NCBI GenBank assembly: GCA_965262875.1
Contig: OZ253569.1
Location: 5,394,001 to 5,458,000, forward strand
DNA: 64,000 nucleotides
Source: JBALVT01 sp965262875
GTDB lineage: Bacteria > Pseudomonadota > Gammaproteobacteria > Pseudomonadales > Halieaceae
Direction of reading: 5' to 3'
The position numbers were made by a program, and so were the translations under genes. The notes under the pieces are model-generated. The model searched no databases. It was given only the letters and a program-made list of their open reading frames with translations, and was not told where the DNA came from. Below, one piece after another: positions 44,816 through 54,147 of the stretch. Each line of letters opens with the position of its first letter. The stretch's first letter is position 1.

Positions 44816-45256
44816 CTACGTCTTAATTGTGACCCACACACCGACAAAGACCAAGGCGAGACCGAGCGCCTTGCTAAGTTCAATCGGCTTAACCGTGAGG
44901 CCGAACGCGCCAAAATGATCCAGAACTGCACCGGTCAGCAATTGGCCGGCGACAATCAATACCATTGCCTGCGCGGCTCCAATCAGGGGAATAAGGAAAG
45001 AAATAGCGGCGACAACCACCAGCCCAAATACTCCGCCGCACAATATATACCACGGTAGTGTGTGCCACTGAGCGAGCTTACCTCCCCCCATAAATGCCAG
45101 TGGCACCAGTGCGGCAAAAGCCCCGCCTAAATGGATGATAAACACCGCCTCCCATATTCCCAGGCGCTGCCCCATAAAACTGGAAAAAGGCCCCTGCAAT
45201 CCGATCGCAACTCCACCACACAGGCCGATAAAAACTATAGGAATAATCGCGGTCAT
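44816..45256 (-). CDS. DMT-superfamily membrane protein (DUF606/YdcZ type)
   Basis: 146-residue inner-membrane protein with about five hydrophobic segments. It starts IPIVFIGLCGGVAIGLQGPF and has GQLLTGAVLDHFGAFGL near the C-terminus, as in the DUF606 branch of drug/metabolite transporters. Such half-size proteins usually dimerise. Substrate unknown. It is transcribed away from the nucleoside transporter gene, sharing a 121-base divergent spacer that contains the dyad gttgtttaacaac at 45280-45292. Confidence 0.78.
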   Translation of the reverse strand: MTAIIPIVFIGLCGGVAIGLQGPFSSFMGQRLGIWEAVFIIHLGGAFAALVPLAFMGGGKLAQWHTLPWYILCGGVFGLVVVAAISFLIPLIGAAQAMVLIVAGQLLTGAVLDHFGAFGLTVKPIELSKALGLALVFVGVWVTIKT

Positions 45257-45377
45257 ATTTTGATCTCACATTGCCGAGTGTTGTTTAACAACGTACTGTA
45301 ACAGCACTCCCAAAAGGGTACGATACCTACGCGGTAGTGGACAGCGGTACCCCCGAATTGACCTGAAGGATTTTTGC

Positions 45378-46820
45378 ATGGCACAATTTACCGGCGTGAT
45401 AGGAATAGTTCTGATCTTCGGATTGGCGTTCATGCTTTCCAACAACCCCCGAGCGGTCAATTGGCGACTTGTTATCTGTGGCCTTAGCCTGCAAATGATT
45501 TTGGCTATGTTTATTCTCCGAACTCCCTGGGGCCAGGGCCTGTTCGAGTTTCTCGGCCGCGCTGTAGAAAAAGTGCTTAGCTTCGCAAACGCCGGAGCGG
45601 TTTTTGTGCTGGGCCCCCTGGCAGAAAGTAGTGCCATGGTTTCAATATTCGGTCCCGCCGGTTCTTTTGTTTTTGCTTTCAAACTCGTTCCCACTTTGAT
45701 ATTTATCGCCTCGCTTTCGGCACTCGCCTACCACCTGGGGTTGATGCAGAAGATGGTCAACGCATTTTCCTGGGTGATTTACCGCATTATGGGGGCCAGC
45801 GGTTCGGAGGCCACTTCAAACGCCGCCAGTGTTTTGGTCGGCCAGGTTGAAGCGCAAATTCTCATCAAACCCTACATGCCCACAGTCACAAATTCCGAGC
45901 TGCTGGCGATAATGGCAGGCTCCATGGCCTGTATCTCGGGGTCTATTATGGCGGTTTATATTCAAATGGGTGTCTCTGCGTCCTATATGATGGCCGCCAG
46001 TGTGATGGCTATTCCAGGTGCGCTGGTCATTTCCAAAATTGTCTACCCCGAAACCGAGGCGTCGGTCACACGAGGGGAGTTGCAACTGGAGATCGAGAAA
46101 ACTTCCGTGAACTCAATCGACGCCATGGCCAAAGGCGCTGCCGACGGGCTCAATGTCGGCGTCATTGTATGTGGTCTACTCATTGCAGCGATGGCCACCA
46201 TCACATTAATAGACTACATACTTGGCAAAGTCGGTTTGCTGCTCGTCACTACCTTTTTTGATTCAGCAAAGGATGTGGTGTTTTTGCACGTCAATCTAAA
46301 CACTTTAAGTTTAGGCGGAATCCTGGGAGGGATGTTTCGTTACGCAGCACTCGCTATGGGCGTACCGGCGCAGGATGCAACCATTGTCGGCGGGCTTATG
46401 GGGACCAAAATGGTGATCAACGAGTTTGTCGCCTACAGCCAAATGATGGCACTCACAGGGAGTGATATTCTCAGCCCAAAATCCAACATCATAGCGACCT
46501 TTGCTCTGTGTGGTTTCGCCAACTTCATGTCGGTGGCAATGTTAATCGGTGGCTTGGGGGAACTCGCTCCCGAGCGAAAGCAAGACCTTGCGAGATTGGG
46601 TATTCGAGCGATGATAGTGGGCACGATGGCCTCCTATCTATCTGCAACGATTGCTGGAATGTTGTTTAGCGACCCAGCTGCCGCGCCCAGCGATTCGCTA
46701 TTGCTCCCCTTTACCATTATGGCTCTGGGCATCGCTGTCATACTCAGTTTTTCCTGGGCCACCAATAACCCCGAAAAAGCGCCGGAATTTCTCGCCAGAT
46801 TAACTCGGGCGCACAGCTAA
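45378..46820 (+). CDS. Concentrative nucleoside transporter (CNT/NupC family)
   Basis: 480-residue inner-membrane protein with many membrane segments. CNT features are VFVLGPLAE, FGPAGSFVFAFKLVPTLIFI, GASGSEATSNAASVLVGQVE (nucleoside-binding), KPYMPTVTNSELLAIMAGSM and GTKMVINEFVAYSQM. It would import nucleosides with sodium or protons. Length is greater than NupC (about 400), with extra residues near the middle and at the C-terminus. AAGGA precedes the ATG. Confidence 0.93.
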   Translation: MAQFTGVIGIVLIFGLAFMLSNNPRAVNWRLVICGLSLQMILAMFILRTPWGQGLFEFLGRAVEKVLSFANAGAVFVLGPLAESSAMVSIFGPAGSFVFAFKLVPTLIFIASLSALAYHLGLMQKMVNAFSWVIYRIMGASGSEATSNAASVLVGQVEAQILIKPYMPTVTNSELLAIMAGSMACISGSIMAVYIQMGVSASYMMAASVMAIPGALVISKIVYPETEASVTRGELQLEIEKTSVNSIDAMAKGAADGLNVGVIVCGLLIAAMATITLIDYILGKVGLLLVTTFFDSAKDVVFLHVNLNTLSLGGILGGMFRYAALAMGVPAQDATIVGGLMGTKMVINEFVAYSQMMALTGSDILSPKSNIIATFALCGFANFMSVAMLIGGLGELAPERKQDLARLGIRAMIVGTMASYLSATIAGMLFSDPAAAPSDSLLLPFTIMALGIAVILSFSWATNNPEKAPEFLARLTRAHS

Positions 46821-46837
46821 CTCTTCATGTCGCTTAG

Positions 46838-47776
46838 TCAATCTACGAAACGCGACAGGCGCGAGGTCAGCAAATCGAAGAAACCGTCCGCATCCACCTT
46901 GAATATCCAATTGGCATTTCGCGGCTTGCTTGTGACGTGCCAGAAATCAACCGCGGTGTGGCCCATCGTGAGTTCAGATTGGGTTTCGACGGACACATTG
47001 CATTGTTTCCCCACAAATAGTTTCGGCTGCAACAGGTAGGCAATCGTGCAGGGATCATGCAATGGCGAACCCGAACTATTGTATTTCTGGGTATCGTGAC
47101 GATCGAAAAAATCAAGCATCGCTGCGGCTGAAATACCCACTTTGGTGCCAATATTTCTTATCCGTTGGACACGCTCCTTCGTCCCCAAAACCTGGTGAGT
47201 CACGTCCAGTCCCATGACTGTTATGGGGCGGCCACAGTCGAAGACTACACGCGCCGCATGGGGATCGACAAAAATATTAAATTCAGCGGACGGGGTACAA
47301 TTGCCACCTTCGCGCATGGCACCGCCCATCAGCACGATATGACATACCTTGGCCACGATCGATGGGTCTTTTACAAAGGCCATGGCAATATTGGTCAGCG
47401 GGCCGGTCGGCACAAGTGTAATGGTATCCGGCTGTGCTGCCCGGAGGGTGTCAATGATAAAGTCAACGGCGTGTTGTTCCTCGAGGGGATGATTCGGACC
47501 GTAGACATCCACGCCATCAATACCTGTTTTTCCGTGCACTTCCTCTGCCGTAACCAGGCCTCGCACCATCGGCCTTTCGCAACCGGCATAAACCTTCAGA
47601 TCGGGGCGCTGCGCCATCTCGCATACGATTCTTGTATTGCGCTGCGTCAGCTCCAAAGGAACATTTCCAGCGACAGTAGTCACACCCAGAATATCCAGTT
47701 CTGTGGGTGAGGACATCGCCAACAACAGGTTAACTACGTCGTCTTGGCCAGGGTCACAATCAATGATGATTTTCAT
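46838..47776 (-). CDS. Cytosolic nucleoside hydrolase
   Basis: 312-residue inosine-uridine preferring nucleoside hydrolase with no signal peptide. The calcium site is IIIDCDPGQDDVVNLLLA. Other family parts are GVTTVAGNVPLE, VPTGPLTNIAMA, VLMGGAMREGGN, EFNIFVDPHAA and LHDPCTIAYLL with the active-site His. It hydrolyses nucleosides to base plus ribose. It begins 3 bases after the deoA stop, so deoA and this gene are one operon. Confidence 0.93.
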   Translation of the reverse strand: MKIIIDCDPGQDDVVNLLLAMSSPTELDILGVTTVAGNVPLELTQRNTRIVCEMAQRPDLKVYAGCERPMVRGLVTAEEVHGKTGIDGVDVYGPNHPLEEQHAVDFIIDTLRAAQPDTITLVPTGPLTNIAMAFVKDPSIVAKVCHIVLMGGAMREGGNCTPSAEFNIFVDPHAARVVFDCGRPITVMGLDVTHQVLGTKERVQRIRNIGTKVGISAAAMLDFFDRHDTQKYNSSGSPLHDPCTIAYLLQPKLFVGKQCNVSVETQSELTMGHTAVDFWHVTSKPRNANWIFKVDADGFFDLLTSRLSRFVD

Positions 47777-47779
47777 ATT

Positions 47780-49105
47780 TTAGGCCGTAAAGATTTCATA
47801 AATTACGGGGTTGTTTGTCTCACAAGTTTCGGACACCCCACAGGCATTTCGAATCAGTTCAGCGGCCGCTTGCGCCTGCTCATCCGATGCCGCATGAATC
47901 ACAGCAAGCGGCCTGGCCTTGTCGACCGTATCGCCAATATGTGCGATCTCGGTAAGACCCACAGCGAGGTCCAATGTGTCACCCATTACACGCCGTCCGC
48001 CACCCAGTGCAATAATGGCGTTACCAATCTGTATGGCGTCGACACTCGACAGTACTCCCGATGACAGCGGATACACCGGTTGAATGATCGGCGCAACCGG
48101 CCAATATTTTTCATAATTGTTTATAAAATCCGACGGTCCACCCAGGCCCGCGACCATTTGATCGAACTTCTCGGCGGCGCGACCTGAACTCACGGCCTCG
48201 CCTACCCGTCGCATTGCTGTATCCCTGTCCGACTCGACGCCGGCAAGCACCAACATTTCACTGCAGAGGCTCAAAGTAACTTGATCAAGACGTGATTCGC
48301 GGTATTCATCTTTGAGGTAGCGGATAGATTCAACAATCTCCACCGCATTACCCGCCGTATCGCCCAATACCTCATTCATATCGGTGAGAATTGCATGGGT
48401 TTTCAGTCCCGCCACAGCGGCAGTACCGATGATACTTTTCGCCAACTCTGTCGCCCGCTCTACCGTGGGCATGAACGCACCCGAGCCCACTTTTACGTCC
48501 ATCACGAGTCCATCGAGGCCACCAGCGATTTTCTTCGCCAGTATCGAAGCTGTAATCAGGGGCACGGAATCCACCGTGGCCGTTACGTCGCGAATGGCGT
48601 AGAGGCGCTTGTCGGCAGGAGCGAACTCGCTAGTTTGACCAATGACGGCGCAGCCTACCGATTTCACCACCTTGCGAAACAATTCGAAATCCGGCATAGA
48701 CTGGTAACCGGGAATACATTCTATTTTATCCACAGTGCCACCGGTGTGACCCAGCCCCCGGCCTGAAATCATGGGGACGTAACATCCACAGGCAGCCGCT
48801 ATCGGCGCCAGTAGAAAACTGACTTTGTCCCCTACTCCGCCGGTTGAATGTTTATCGACAACGGGGCCATCGAAGGCATCCGCTGTCCAGTCAATTACGC
48901 TACCGGAGTTCGCCATGCCGAGGGTAAGTCGGCCCGATTCTTCAAAGGACATACCCTGTAAAAACATCGCCATTGCCAGCGCCGATATCTGTTCAGCCGG
49001 TATGCTCGAGTCTGCAAGTCCGTTGACAAAGTAATCGATTTCCGCATTACTTAGAGAGTTCCCGTCACGCTTGTTACGGATAATATCTGTAAACAGCACT
49101 GCCAT
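47780..49105 (-). CDS. deoA: Thymidine phosphorylase
   Basis: 441-residue thymidine phosphorylase, releasing thymine or uracil and deoxyribose 1-phosphate. Conserved parts are VDKHSTGGVGDKVSFLLAPI, ISGRGLGHTGGTVDKIE, LYAIRDVTATVDSVPLI, DVKVGSGAFM and LTDMNEVLG. No signal peptide. Start ATG 49105 faces the ribokinase gene across a 99-base spacer with a perfect palindrome. It feeds DeoC via the mutase at 30466. Confidence 0.95.
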   Translation of the reverse strand: MAVLFTDIIRNKRDGNSLSNAEIDYFVNGLADSSIPAEQISALAMAMFLQGMSFEESGRLTLGMANSGSVIDWTADAFDGPVVDKHSTGGVGDKVSFLLAPIAAACGCYVPMISGRGLGHTGGTVDKIECIPGYQSMPDFELFRKVVKSVGCAVIGQTSEFAPADKRLYAIRDVTATVDSVPLITASILAKKIAGGLDGLVMDVKVGSGAFMPTVERATELAKSIIGTAAVAGLKTHAILTDMNEVLGDTAGNAVEIVESIRYLKDEYRESRLDQVTLSLCSEMLVLAGVESDRDTAMRRVGEAVSSGRAAEKFDQMVAGLGGPSDFINNYEKYWPVAPIIQPVYPLSSGVLSSVDAIQIGNAIIALGGGRRVMGDTLDLAVGLTEIAHIGDTVDKARPLAVIHAASDEQAQAAAELIRNACGVSETCETNNPVIYEIFTA

Positions 49106-49131
49106 TTCTCCCCTCGAAATCAGAGCAGAAT

Positions 49132-49145
49132 ATTAAACGTTTAAT
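49132..49145. promoter_or_regulatory. Perfect 14-bp palindrome in the deoA/rbsK divergent promoter
   Basis: ATTAAACGTTTAAT. The central CG and A/T flanks resemble operators of the LacI/GalR family, which includes ribose (RbsR) and nucleoside (CytR) regulators. It lies 27 bases upstream of the deoA start and 59 upstream of the ribokinase start, so one repressor could control both. The regulator is not in this window. Confidence 0.55.
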
Positions 49146-49204
49146 CACTCATATGCTATAGTTGCCGTGTATTTTGAGACAGCTATCACATCAAGGACTA
49201 GACC

Positions 49205-50128
49205 ATGATCGACGGCATGACGACCAAAAAGATCCTGGTGCTAGGTAGCGTAAATGCAGACCATGTGCTGGACCTTCAGTCTTTTCCAACTCCCGGGGAA
49301 ACCATGGTCGGATCAAATTATCGTGTAGTTGCCGGTGGTAAGGGAGCCAACCAGGCCGTCGCGTGTGCGAGGCTCGGAGGGGCCACTCAATTCCTCGCCT
49401 GTGTCGGTGACGATGCCGAGGGACTCGACACGATTGCATCGCTTGCCACGGACGGGATGGACACCTCTAACATTGAGGTCACAAAGAATGGCCGAACCGG
49501 CGTCGCACTCATTTTTGTAAATACCGAAGGTGAAAACTGTATCGGAATATCCGCAGAAGCCAACGCCGAATTAACGCCTGAGAAAGTTCGCCAGAACGAA
49601 GCGCTGATTGCCAACGCTGATTATCTGTTAATGCAGTTGGAGGTACCTGTTGAAAGCGTCACCTTGGCTGCGGAGATCGCGCGCAAAAACGAGACCCTTG
49701 TTATTCTAAATCCGGCCCCGGCAGTCGAGTCCGTGCCGGAGAAACTGTTAAATTGCACCGATATGATTACGCCCAACCAAACCGAAGCTGAGATTCTTAC
49801 CGGTGTTTGCGTAAATTCCGAGGATGATGCAGAGCGCGCGGCCACGCTGCTCCATGAGCGTGGTATCAAGATTGTCATCATTACCATGGGGAGTTCCGGC
49901 GCCTATGTCTCCGATCACTCAGGTAAACGCATAATTTCCGGACGCCGGGTTCAAGCTGTTGACACAACTGCCGCAGGCGACACCTTTAACGGCGCTCTAG
50001 TTGTAGCCCTCGCGGAGGGCAAAGAGCTTGATGAGGCGGTCAGCTTCGCCAATGCTGCTGGCGCATTGTCGGTTACCAAGGCCGGTGCGCAACCCTCAAT
50101 ACCGTGGCGTCAAGAAATCGAAAAATAA
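49205..50128 (+). CDS. rbsK: Ribokinase
   Basis: 307-residue PfkB-family kinase. Visible motifs are the N-terminal VLGSVNADHVLDLQSFPTPGETM and VAGGKGANQAVACARLGG, and the C-terminal catalytic DTTAAGDTFNGALVVALAEG. It phosphorylates ribose released by nucleoside hydrolases to ribose 5-phosphate. AAGGA precedes ATG 49205; ATG 49217 is a shorter option. A deoxyribokinase activity cannot be excluded from sequence. Confidence 0.92.
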   Translation: MIDGMTTKKILVLGSVNADHVLDLQSFPTPGETMVGSNYRVVAGGKGANQAVACARLGGATQFLACVGDDAEGLDTIASLATDGMDTSNIEVTKNGRTGVALIFVNTEGENCIGISAEANAELTPEKVRQNEALIANADYLLMQLEVPVESVTLAAEIARKNETLVILNPAPAVESVPEKLLNCTDMITPNQTEAEILTGVCVNSEDDAERAATLLHERGIKIVIITMGSSGAYVSDHSGKRIISGRRVQAVDTTAAGDTFNGALVVALAEGKELDEAVSFANAAGALSVTKAGAQPSIPWRQEIEK

Positions 50129-50143
50129 AATAAGGTAGGTTGT

Positions 50144-51373
50144 CTACCACTCCATCGGAAGACGAAGCAGCCCGCGACTGGAGCAACCCGTACGATACTC
50201 CAGTTCGTTTACATCAACCCCCAGTTTAAGGTTGGGGAAGCGCTGTAAAAGCGTATTGAATATTATTGACATATTCAGTCGCGCCAAGTGGTTACCCAGA
50301 CAGTGGTGTGTACCACCACCAAAAGCCAGATGTCTCTTTGGACTGCGTCTAATATCGAATTTCTCCGCCTCATCAAATTGATTTTCGTCGCGATTAGCGG
50401 ACCCGTATAAAAAACCCAGCATGGTACCCTTCTTGAATTCCCGGCCTTTATAGGTCATATCCTCAAGCGCATAGCGGTGAAAATAGGGTAGGGGTGGATC
50501 GTAGCGAAACATCTCCTGAATGGCGTTTTTCATCAGCGACGGTTCCTGACGAAGCGCTGACATTTGTTTGGGATGGCAAAGAAGCGCAAGCATGCCATTG
50601 CCGGCAACATCGATGGTAGACCCGTGTCCTGCCATCAGGATGGTCATGCAGGTTGAAACAAGTTCATCATCGTCTAGACGGTCGCCGCCGTCACGCCAGT
50701 CAATCATCTGGGATATCAAATCATCCTGCGGGCTATGCTTGCGCTGTTCTAACAGCTCCCTCAAGTAATCGGCAAATTCAATGGTTGATTGTTCAGCCAA
50801 CATTCGGTGTTGGTCCGTGCGCTCAGGTTCAAAAAATTGCACGATATTTTCAGACCAGGTTCGCAACTGGGCACACTCCCCGTCGGGGACCCCCAGCACC
50901 GCGCCGATAACCAGTCCGGGTATTGGGGCGACAAAGTCTTCAATAAAATCGAAGGCTTTTTGAGACGAAATATTTTCGACTTGCCGATTAACAATCCGCT
51001 GTATGGTGCCATTCAAATGATCAACGCCACGTACCGTAAATTCCTTGAAAACCGCCTTCCTCAAGCGCTCATGCAAGCGCCCTTCACTGTCGATAATCGA
51101 TACCTTGACATACTTGCTATGCATTGGGGCGGCCGCCCAATTGTGTATTTCCCTGTGGGTAGCAATCTCAGCGTCGGTAGAAACGTGATCCAGGGTTCGT
51201 CCCAGGCGTTTATCGACAAGCAGTGCGTTGATATCCTCGTAGCTTGAAAATATCCAGGCGGCCCAGTCCCCATGATAAAAAATCGGCTGCTGTCGTCGCA
51301 ACTGCGCATAGACGCGGTAGGGGTCGCGCGAAAATTCTCGGCTATAGGGCTCGAACAAAATCTTGCCGTCCAT
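50144..51373 (-). CDS. Cytochrome P450 with atypical I-helix motif
   Basis: 409-residue soluble bacterial P450. The haem-binding loop is LAFGGGTHHCLGNHLAR with the Cys ligand, and the ExxR motif is QEMFRYDPP. The I-helix reads ILMAGHGSTID where most P450s have AGxET or AGxDT: the acid is Gly and the first Thr is Ser. This suggests an altered proton-delivery route. The substrate is unknown. No ferredoxin or reductase gene is adjacent. It lies between the ribokinase gene and a TonB receptor inside a nucleoside locus. Confidence 0.9.
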   Translation of the reverse strand: MDGKILFEPYSREFSRDPYRVYAQLRRQQPIFYHGDWAAWIFSSYEDINALLVDKRLGRTLDHVSTDAEIATHREIHNWAAAPMHSKYVKVSIIDSEGRLHERLRKAVFKEFTVRGVDHLNGTIQRIVNRQVENISSQKAFDFIEDFVAPIPGLVIGAVLGVPDGECAQLRTWSENIVQFFEPERTDQHRMLAEQSTIEFADYLRELLEQRKHSPQDDLISQMIDWRDGGDRLDDDELVSTCMTILMAGHGSTIDVAGNGMLALLCHPKQMSALRQEPSLMKNAIQEMFRYDPPLPYFHRYALEDMTYKGREFKKGTMLGFLYGSANRDENQFDEAEKFDIRRSPKRHLAFGGGTHHCLGNHLARLNMSIIFNTLLQRFPNLKLGVDVNELEYRTGCSSRGLLRLPMEW

Positions 51374-51448
51374 TAGTTCCCACCTGACCTGGTTAATTCA
51401 AGGGCCCGCGGTAGCGGGATGTTAGCGAACAAACTGTACCGAGTAGGC

Positions 51449-51478
51449 AAAAAAACCCGGCCTTCGCCGGGTTTTTTT
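51449..51478. terminator. Bidirectional rho-independent terminator
   Basis: Seven As, stem cccggc/gccggg with loop cttc, then seven Ts. It lies 12 bases beyond the TonB-receptor stop and 75 bases upstream of the P450 start, so it should end the receptor transcript. The A tract would make it work on the other strand too. Confidence 0.92.
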
Positions 51479-51490
51479 AAATCTTAACCA

Positions 51491-53743
51491 CTAGAACCGG
51501 CACGAGAACTCAACGCCATAGGTCAGCGGATCATTGACTATGCCTTCCAGGTTGTTGAAATCAATCGCCGCAACCAACTCATCCTCATCGGTGATGTTCC
51601 GGCCGTACAGGGAAATTTCCCAGCTATCCGTCGTATAACCTGCATTTATACCACCTTCGAGCAATGCATCGCCATGGAATTCCTTGGAGTCATATAGGAA
51701 GAAGCTGATTTCGTCGCGGTACGCCCAGTCTGTCTGGATATACCATTCACCATCAGCGGTGGGTATGTTGTAGCGTAAAACCAGGTTAGAGACCCATTCT
51801 GGAGCTCGCGGGAGCGTGTTGCCATCGATCGACACGCTGCCCGGGAAGGAACCAGCGGGGTCCAGCACGGTACACGGTGCACCACAGGGCAATACTGATA
51901 AATCACGGTCATCGATTTCCGTATCGTTGTAGCTGAACCCCAGGGTCACCAGGAATTGGTCGCTAACAGCCCAGTCCAGGTCAACTTCCAGCCCCTGGCC
52001 CGTGGTGGTATCTACATTAAGCAACTGGTTGGCGTTAGCTTCACCACTTCCGGCAGTAACCTGCTGGTCACTCATTTCCAGAACATAAACCGTCGCATTT
52101 AGACGTACCTGGCCATCAAACAGCTCACTCTTGACACCCACCTCGAAAGAATCGATGGTTTCAGAATCAGCAACGGTAACCGCATCACCAAACAGCACCC
52201 GGCCCTGGATGCTGGGCGCTCGGAAGCCATGTGCAAACCGACCGTATACGCTTACATCGTCACTTATCGTGTAGTTGAGGCTAATGTTGCCGCTGATTTC
52301 ATCATCTTCTACTTTAACTTTCACGGGTGCCAGAGCCGAACCACCAAAGGGATCAAGTGATCGCTCCGCGACGTAGTCTTTCTCATCATTCGACCAGCGC
52401 AAACCTGCGGTCAGAACAAGCGTGTCGGTGATGTCATAGTCCAACTGGCCAAAGATGGCAAAGGCCTCGGTGTCCTGAACCTGGTTTGCAAACCCGTCGA
52501 AGACATCACTGCGGTCGGAGTAGTTAAAGCTGTCGACTTCAAGGTGCTCATCGAAGTAGAACACACCTGCCTGCCAATATAATCCGCCACCATCGGGGTT
52601 ATTGTTAATGCGCAGCTCCTGAGTGAACTGGTCATGGTCGGGAATGCCATCCGCCGTTTGCGCGGGGAAGGGAATAAAGCCAGGGCCCGAAATAGGTAGA
52701 AATACGGCGCCTATGCCACCTTCGACGTCCGCTCGGCTGAAGGTCTCAACTTCTTCATATCCGGTGATGGAGGTGATCGTATAATCGCCGACATCCCAGG
52801 TTAGTTTTGCCAGAGCACCGAAGGATTCCAGGGTCTGCTCATTCTTGCCGTCGAAATTTACCACATCCCTATCATAGGAATTGGTGAAGCTGTTCGTACC
52901 TGGTTTGATAATGTTTGCCCGAAACAGGGTCGCGGTACCATCGAGATCGCGTCTGTGCACATTGAACAGCGCAGAAAAATCGTCCCCGTCATAGGCCAAC
53001 TGCAAGCGATAAGCGTACTCGGTATGGCCTTCCAGGAAATCTTTGTCATCCAGAGACGCGAGGCTACCATCAATATCAGAGGCCTTGTTTTCTACGAAGT
53101 CACCCCGCGTCTGGTGCAGGAAGGAGACGCGAGCAGACCACTGATCATTCAATGCACCGCCTACGGCCGCTTGCACGTCAGTTACATCAAGATTACCTAC
53201 GCCACCTTTAATGAAACCGCTGAATTCCTGACTGGGCTTAACAGAATCAATTTTCACGATACCGGCCGGGGTATTACGACCAAACAGGGTACCCTGTGGA
53301 CCACGTAACACCTCGATTCGATCGATGTCGAAGATAGGAAAGCCCTTCAGCATAGGGTTTTCAACAACAATATCATCATAGATCAGTGAGACAGGCTGAG
53401 ACGCGTTCTGGTCAAAGTCTGTGTTACCAATGCCACGAATATAGAAACGCGGGAACACGCGGCCAAAATCCGATTCAATAATCAGACTTGGGGCCTTGCC
53501 AGACAGACCTCGAATATCCTTGCCGCCGGCCAGGATTTTATCTGTGTACTCACCTGACATCGCAGTAATTGAAATCGGCACGTCCTGGATGTTCTGTTCG
53601 CGCTTTTGGGCGGTAACAATTACCTCCTCCAATTGGGCTTGTGCCGGTATGGCCAGGCCAAGTCCAACGATCACGCCGACTGCCATTTGACTCAAAGGCT
53701 TCAGCAGAGGGGTCCTGTTATGTTCTAGCGGGATATTACTCAT
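51491..53743 (-). CDS. TonB-dependent outer-membrane receptor
   Basis: 750-residue TonB-dependent receptor, the same length as the receptor at 37395 and clearly paralogous. Both share the plug pattern IRGIGNTDF/LRGLGNADF, SQPVSL and RGPQGTLFGRNT with AGIVKIDS. The signal peptide ends near IPAQAQ, followed by the TonB-box-like EEVIVTAQKR. The C-terminus is EFSCRF with a final Phe. Start ATG 53743 follows GAGG. As a monocistronic gene with its own terminator in the nucleoside locus, it probably imports a nucleotide-like ligand; this is inferred. Confidence 0.92.
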   Translation of the reverse strand: MSNIPLEHNRTPLLKPLSQMAVGVIVGLGLAIPAQAQLEEVIVTAQKREQNIQDVPISITAMSGEYTDKILAGGKDIRGLSGKAPSLIIESDFGRVFPRFYIRGIGNTDFDQNASQPVSLIYDDIVVENPMLKGFPIFDIDRIEVLRGPQGTLFGRNTPAGIVKIDSVKPSQEFSGFIKGGVGNLDVTDVQAAVGGALNDQWSARVSFLHQTRGDFVENKASDIDGSLASLDDKDFLEGHTEYAYRLQLAYDGDDFSALFNVHRRDLDGTATLFRANIIKPGTNSFTNSYDRDVVNFDGKNEQTLESFGALAKLTWDVGDYTITSITGYEEVETFSRADVEGGIGAVFLPISGPGFIPFPAQTADGIPDHDQFTQELRINNNPDGGGLYWQAGVFYFDEHLEVDSFNYSDRSDVFDGFANQVQDTEAFAIFGQLDYDITDTLVLTAGLRWSNDEKDYVAERSLDPFGGSALAPVKVKVEDDEISGNISLNYTISDDVSVYGRFAHGFRAPSIQGRVLFGDAVTVADSETIDSFEVGVKSELFDGQVRLNATVYVLEMSDQQVTAGSGEANANQLLNVDTTTGQGLEVDLDWAVSDQFLVTLGFSYNDTEIDDRDLSVLPCGAPCTVLDPAGSFPGSVSIDGNTLPRAPEWVSNLVLRYNIPTADGEWYIQTDWAYRDEISFFLYDSKEFHGDALLEGGINAGYTTDSWEISLYGRNITDEDELVAAIDFNNLEGIVNDPLTYGVEFSCRF

Positions 53744-54147
53744 TTTTTCGTACCTCAAGTTTCTTATGGCATTTCGCGGAAGAATCACAAATACCAGGTT
53801 GAGCGAGCGCTAATACGCTATACACCCTTACTGATACAGTTGTATTTTTTCAAATCAGGTCAGATCGTTCATAGGGGTTAACCTGGGTCCTGATCACTTT
53901 AGTACTCGAAATTTCTTTGCAGGAGCGGGTTTTTGGTGAAACACATGTCTGAGAATAGAGGTGCAATCATGGTGCCGAACCCTCGAATCCAAGCCAATAG
54001 AGTATCAATTTTAACGCCCAGCAAGTGAATCAGCCTACTTCAACAATTGGTATTTTTTCACTGGTGTTTCCCGCATTTTATGCATTCATCTAAGCTTACG
54101 CGTAGAGCATTAATAGTAACCCACATTCCTGACCAAGTCGACAACAT
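53744..54147. other. Spacer upstream of TonB receptor
   Basis: 404 bases without a recognisable gene, between the end of a nucleoside hydrolase gene and the receptor start. It should contain the receptor promoter. A 12-base dyad, atacagttgtat, at 53834-53845 lies about 90 bases upstream of the start codon and could be an operator. The rest shows nothing notable. Confidence 0.4.

Noticed and set aside
45280..45292. gttgtttaacaac dyad between the DUF606 and CNT genes as an operator of the nucleoside locus
   Set aside because: Noted with the DUF606 gene, but it does not match the deoA/rbsK palindrome and short A/T dyads are common.
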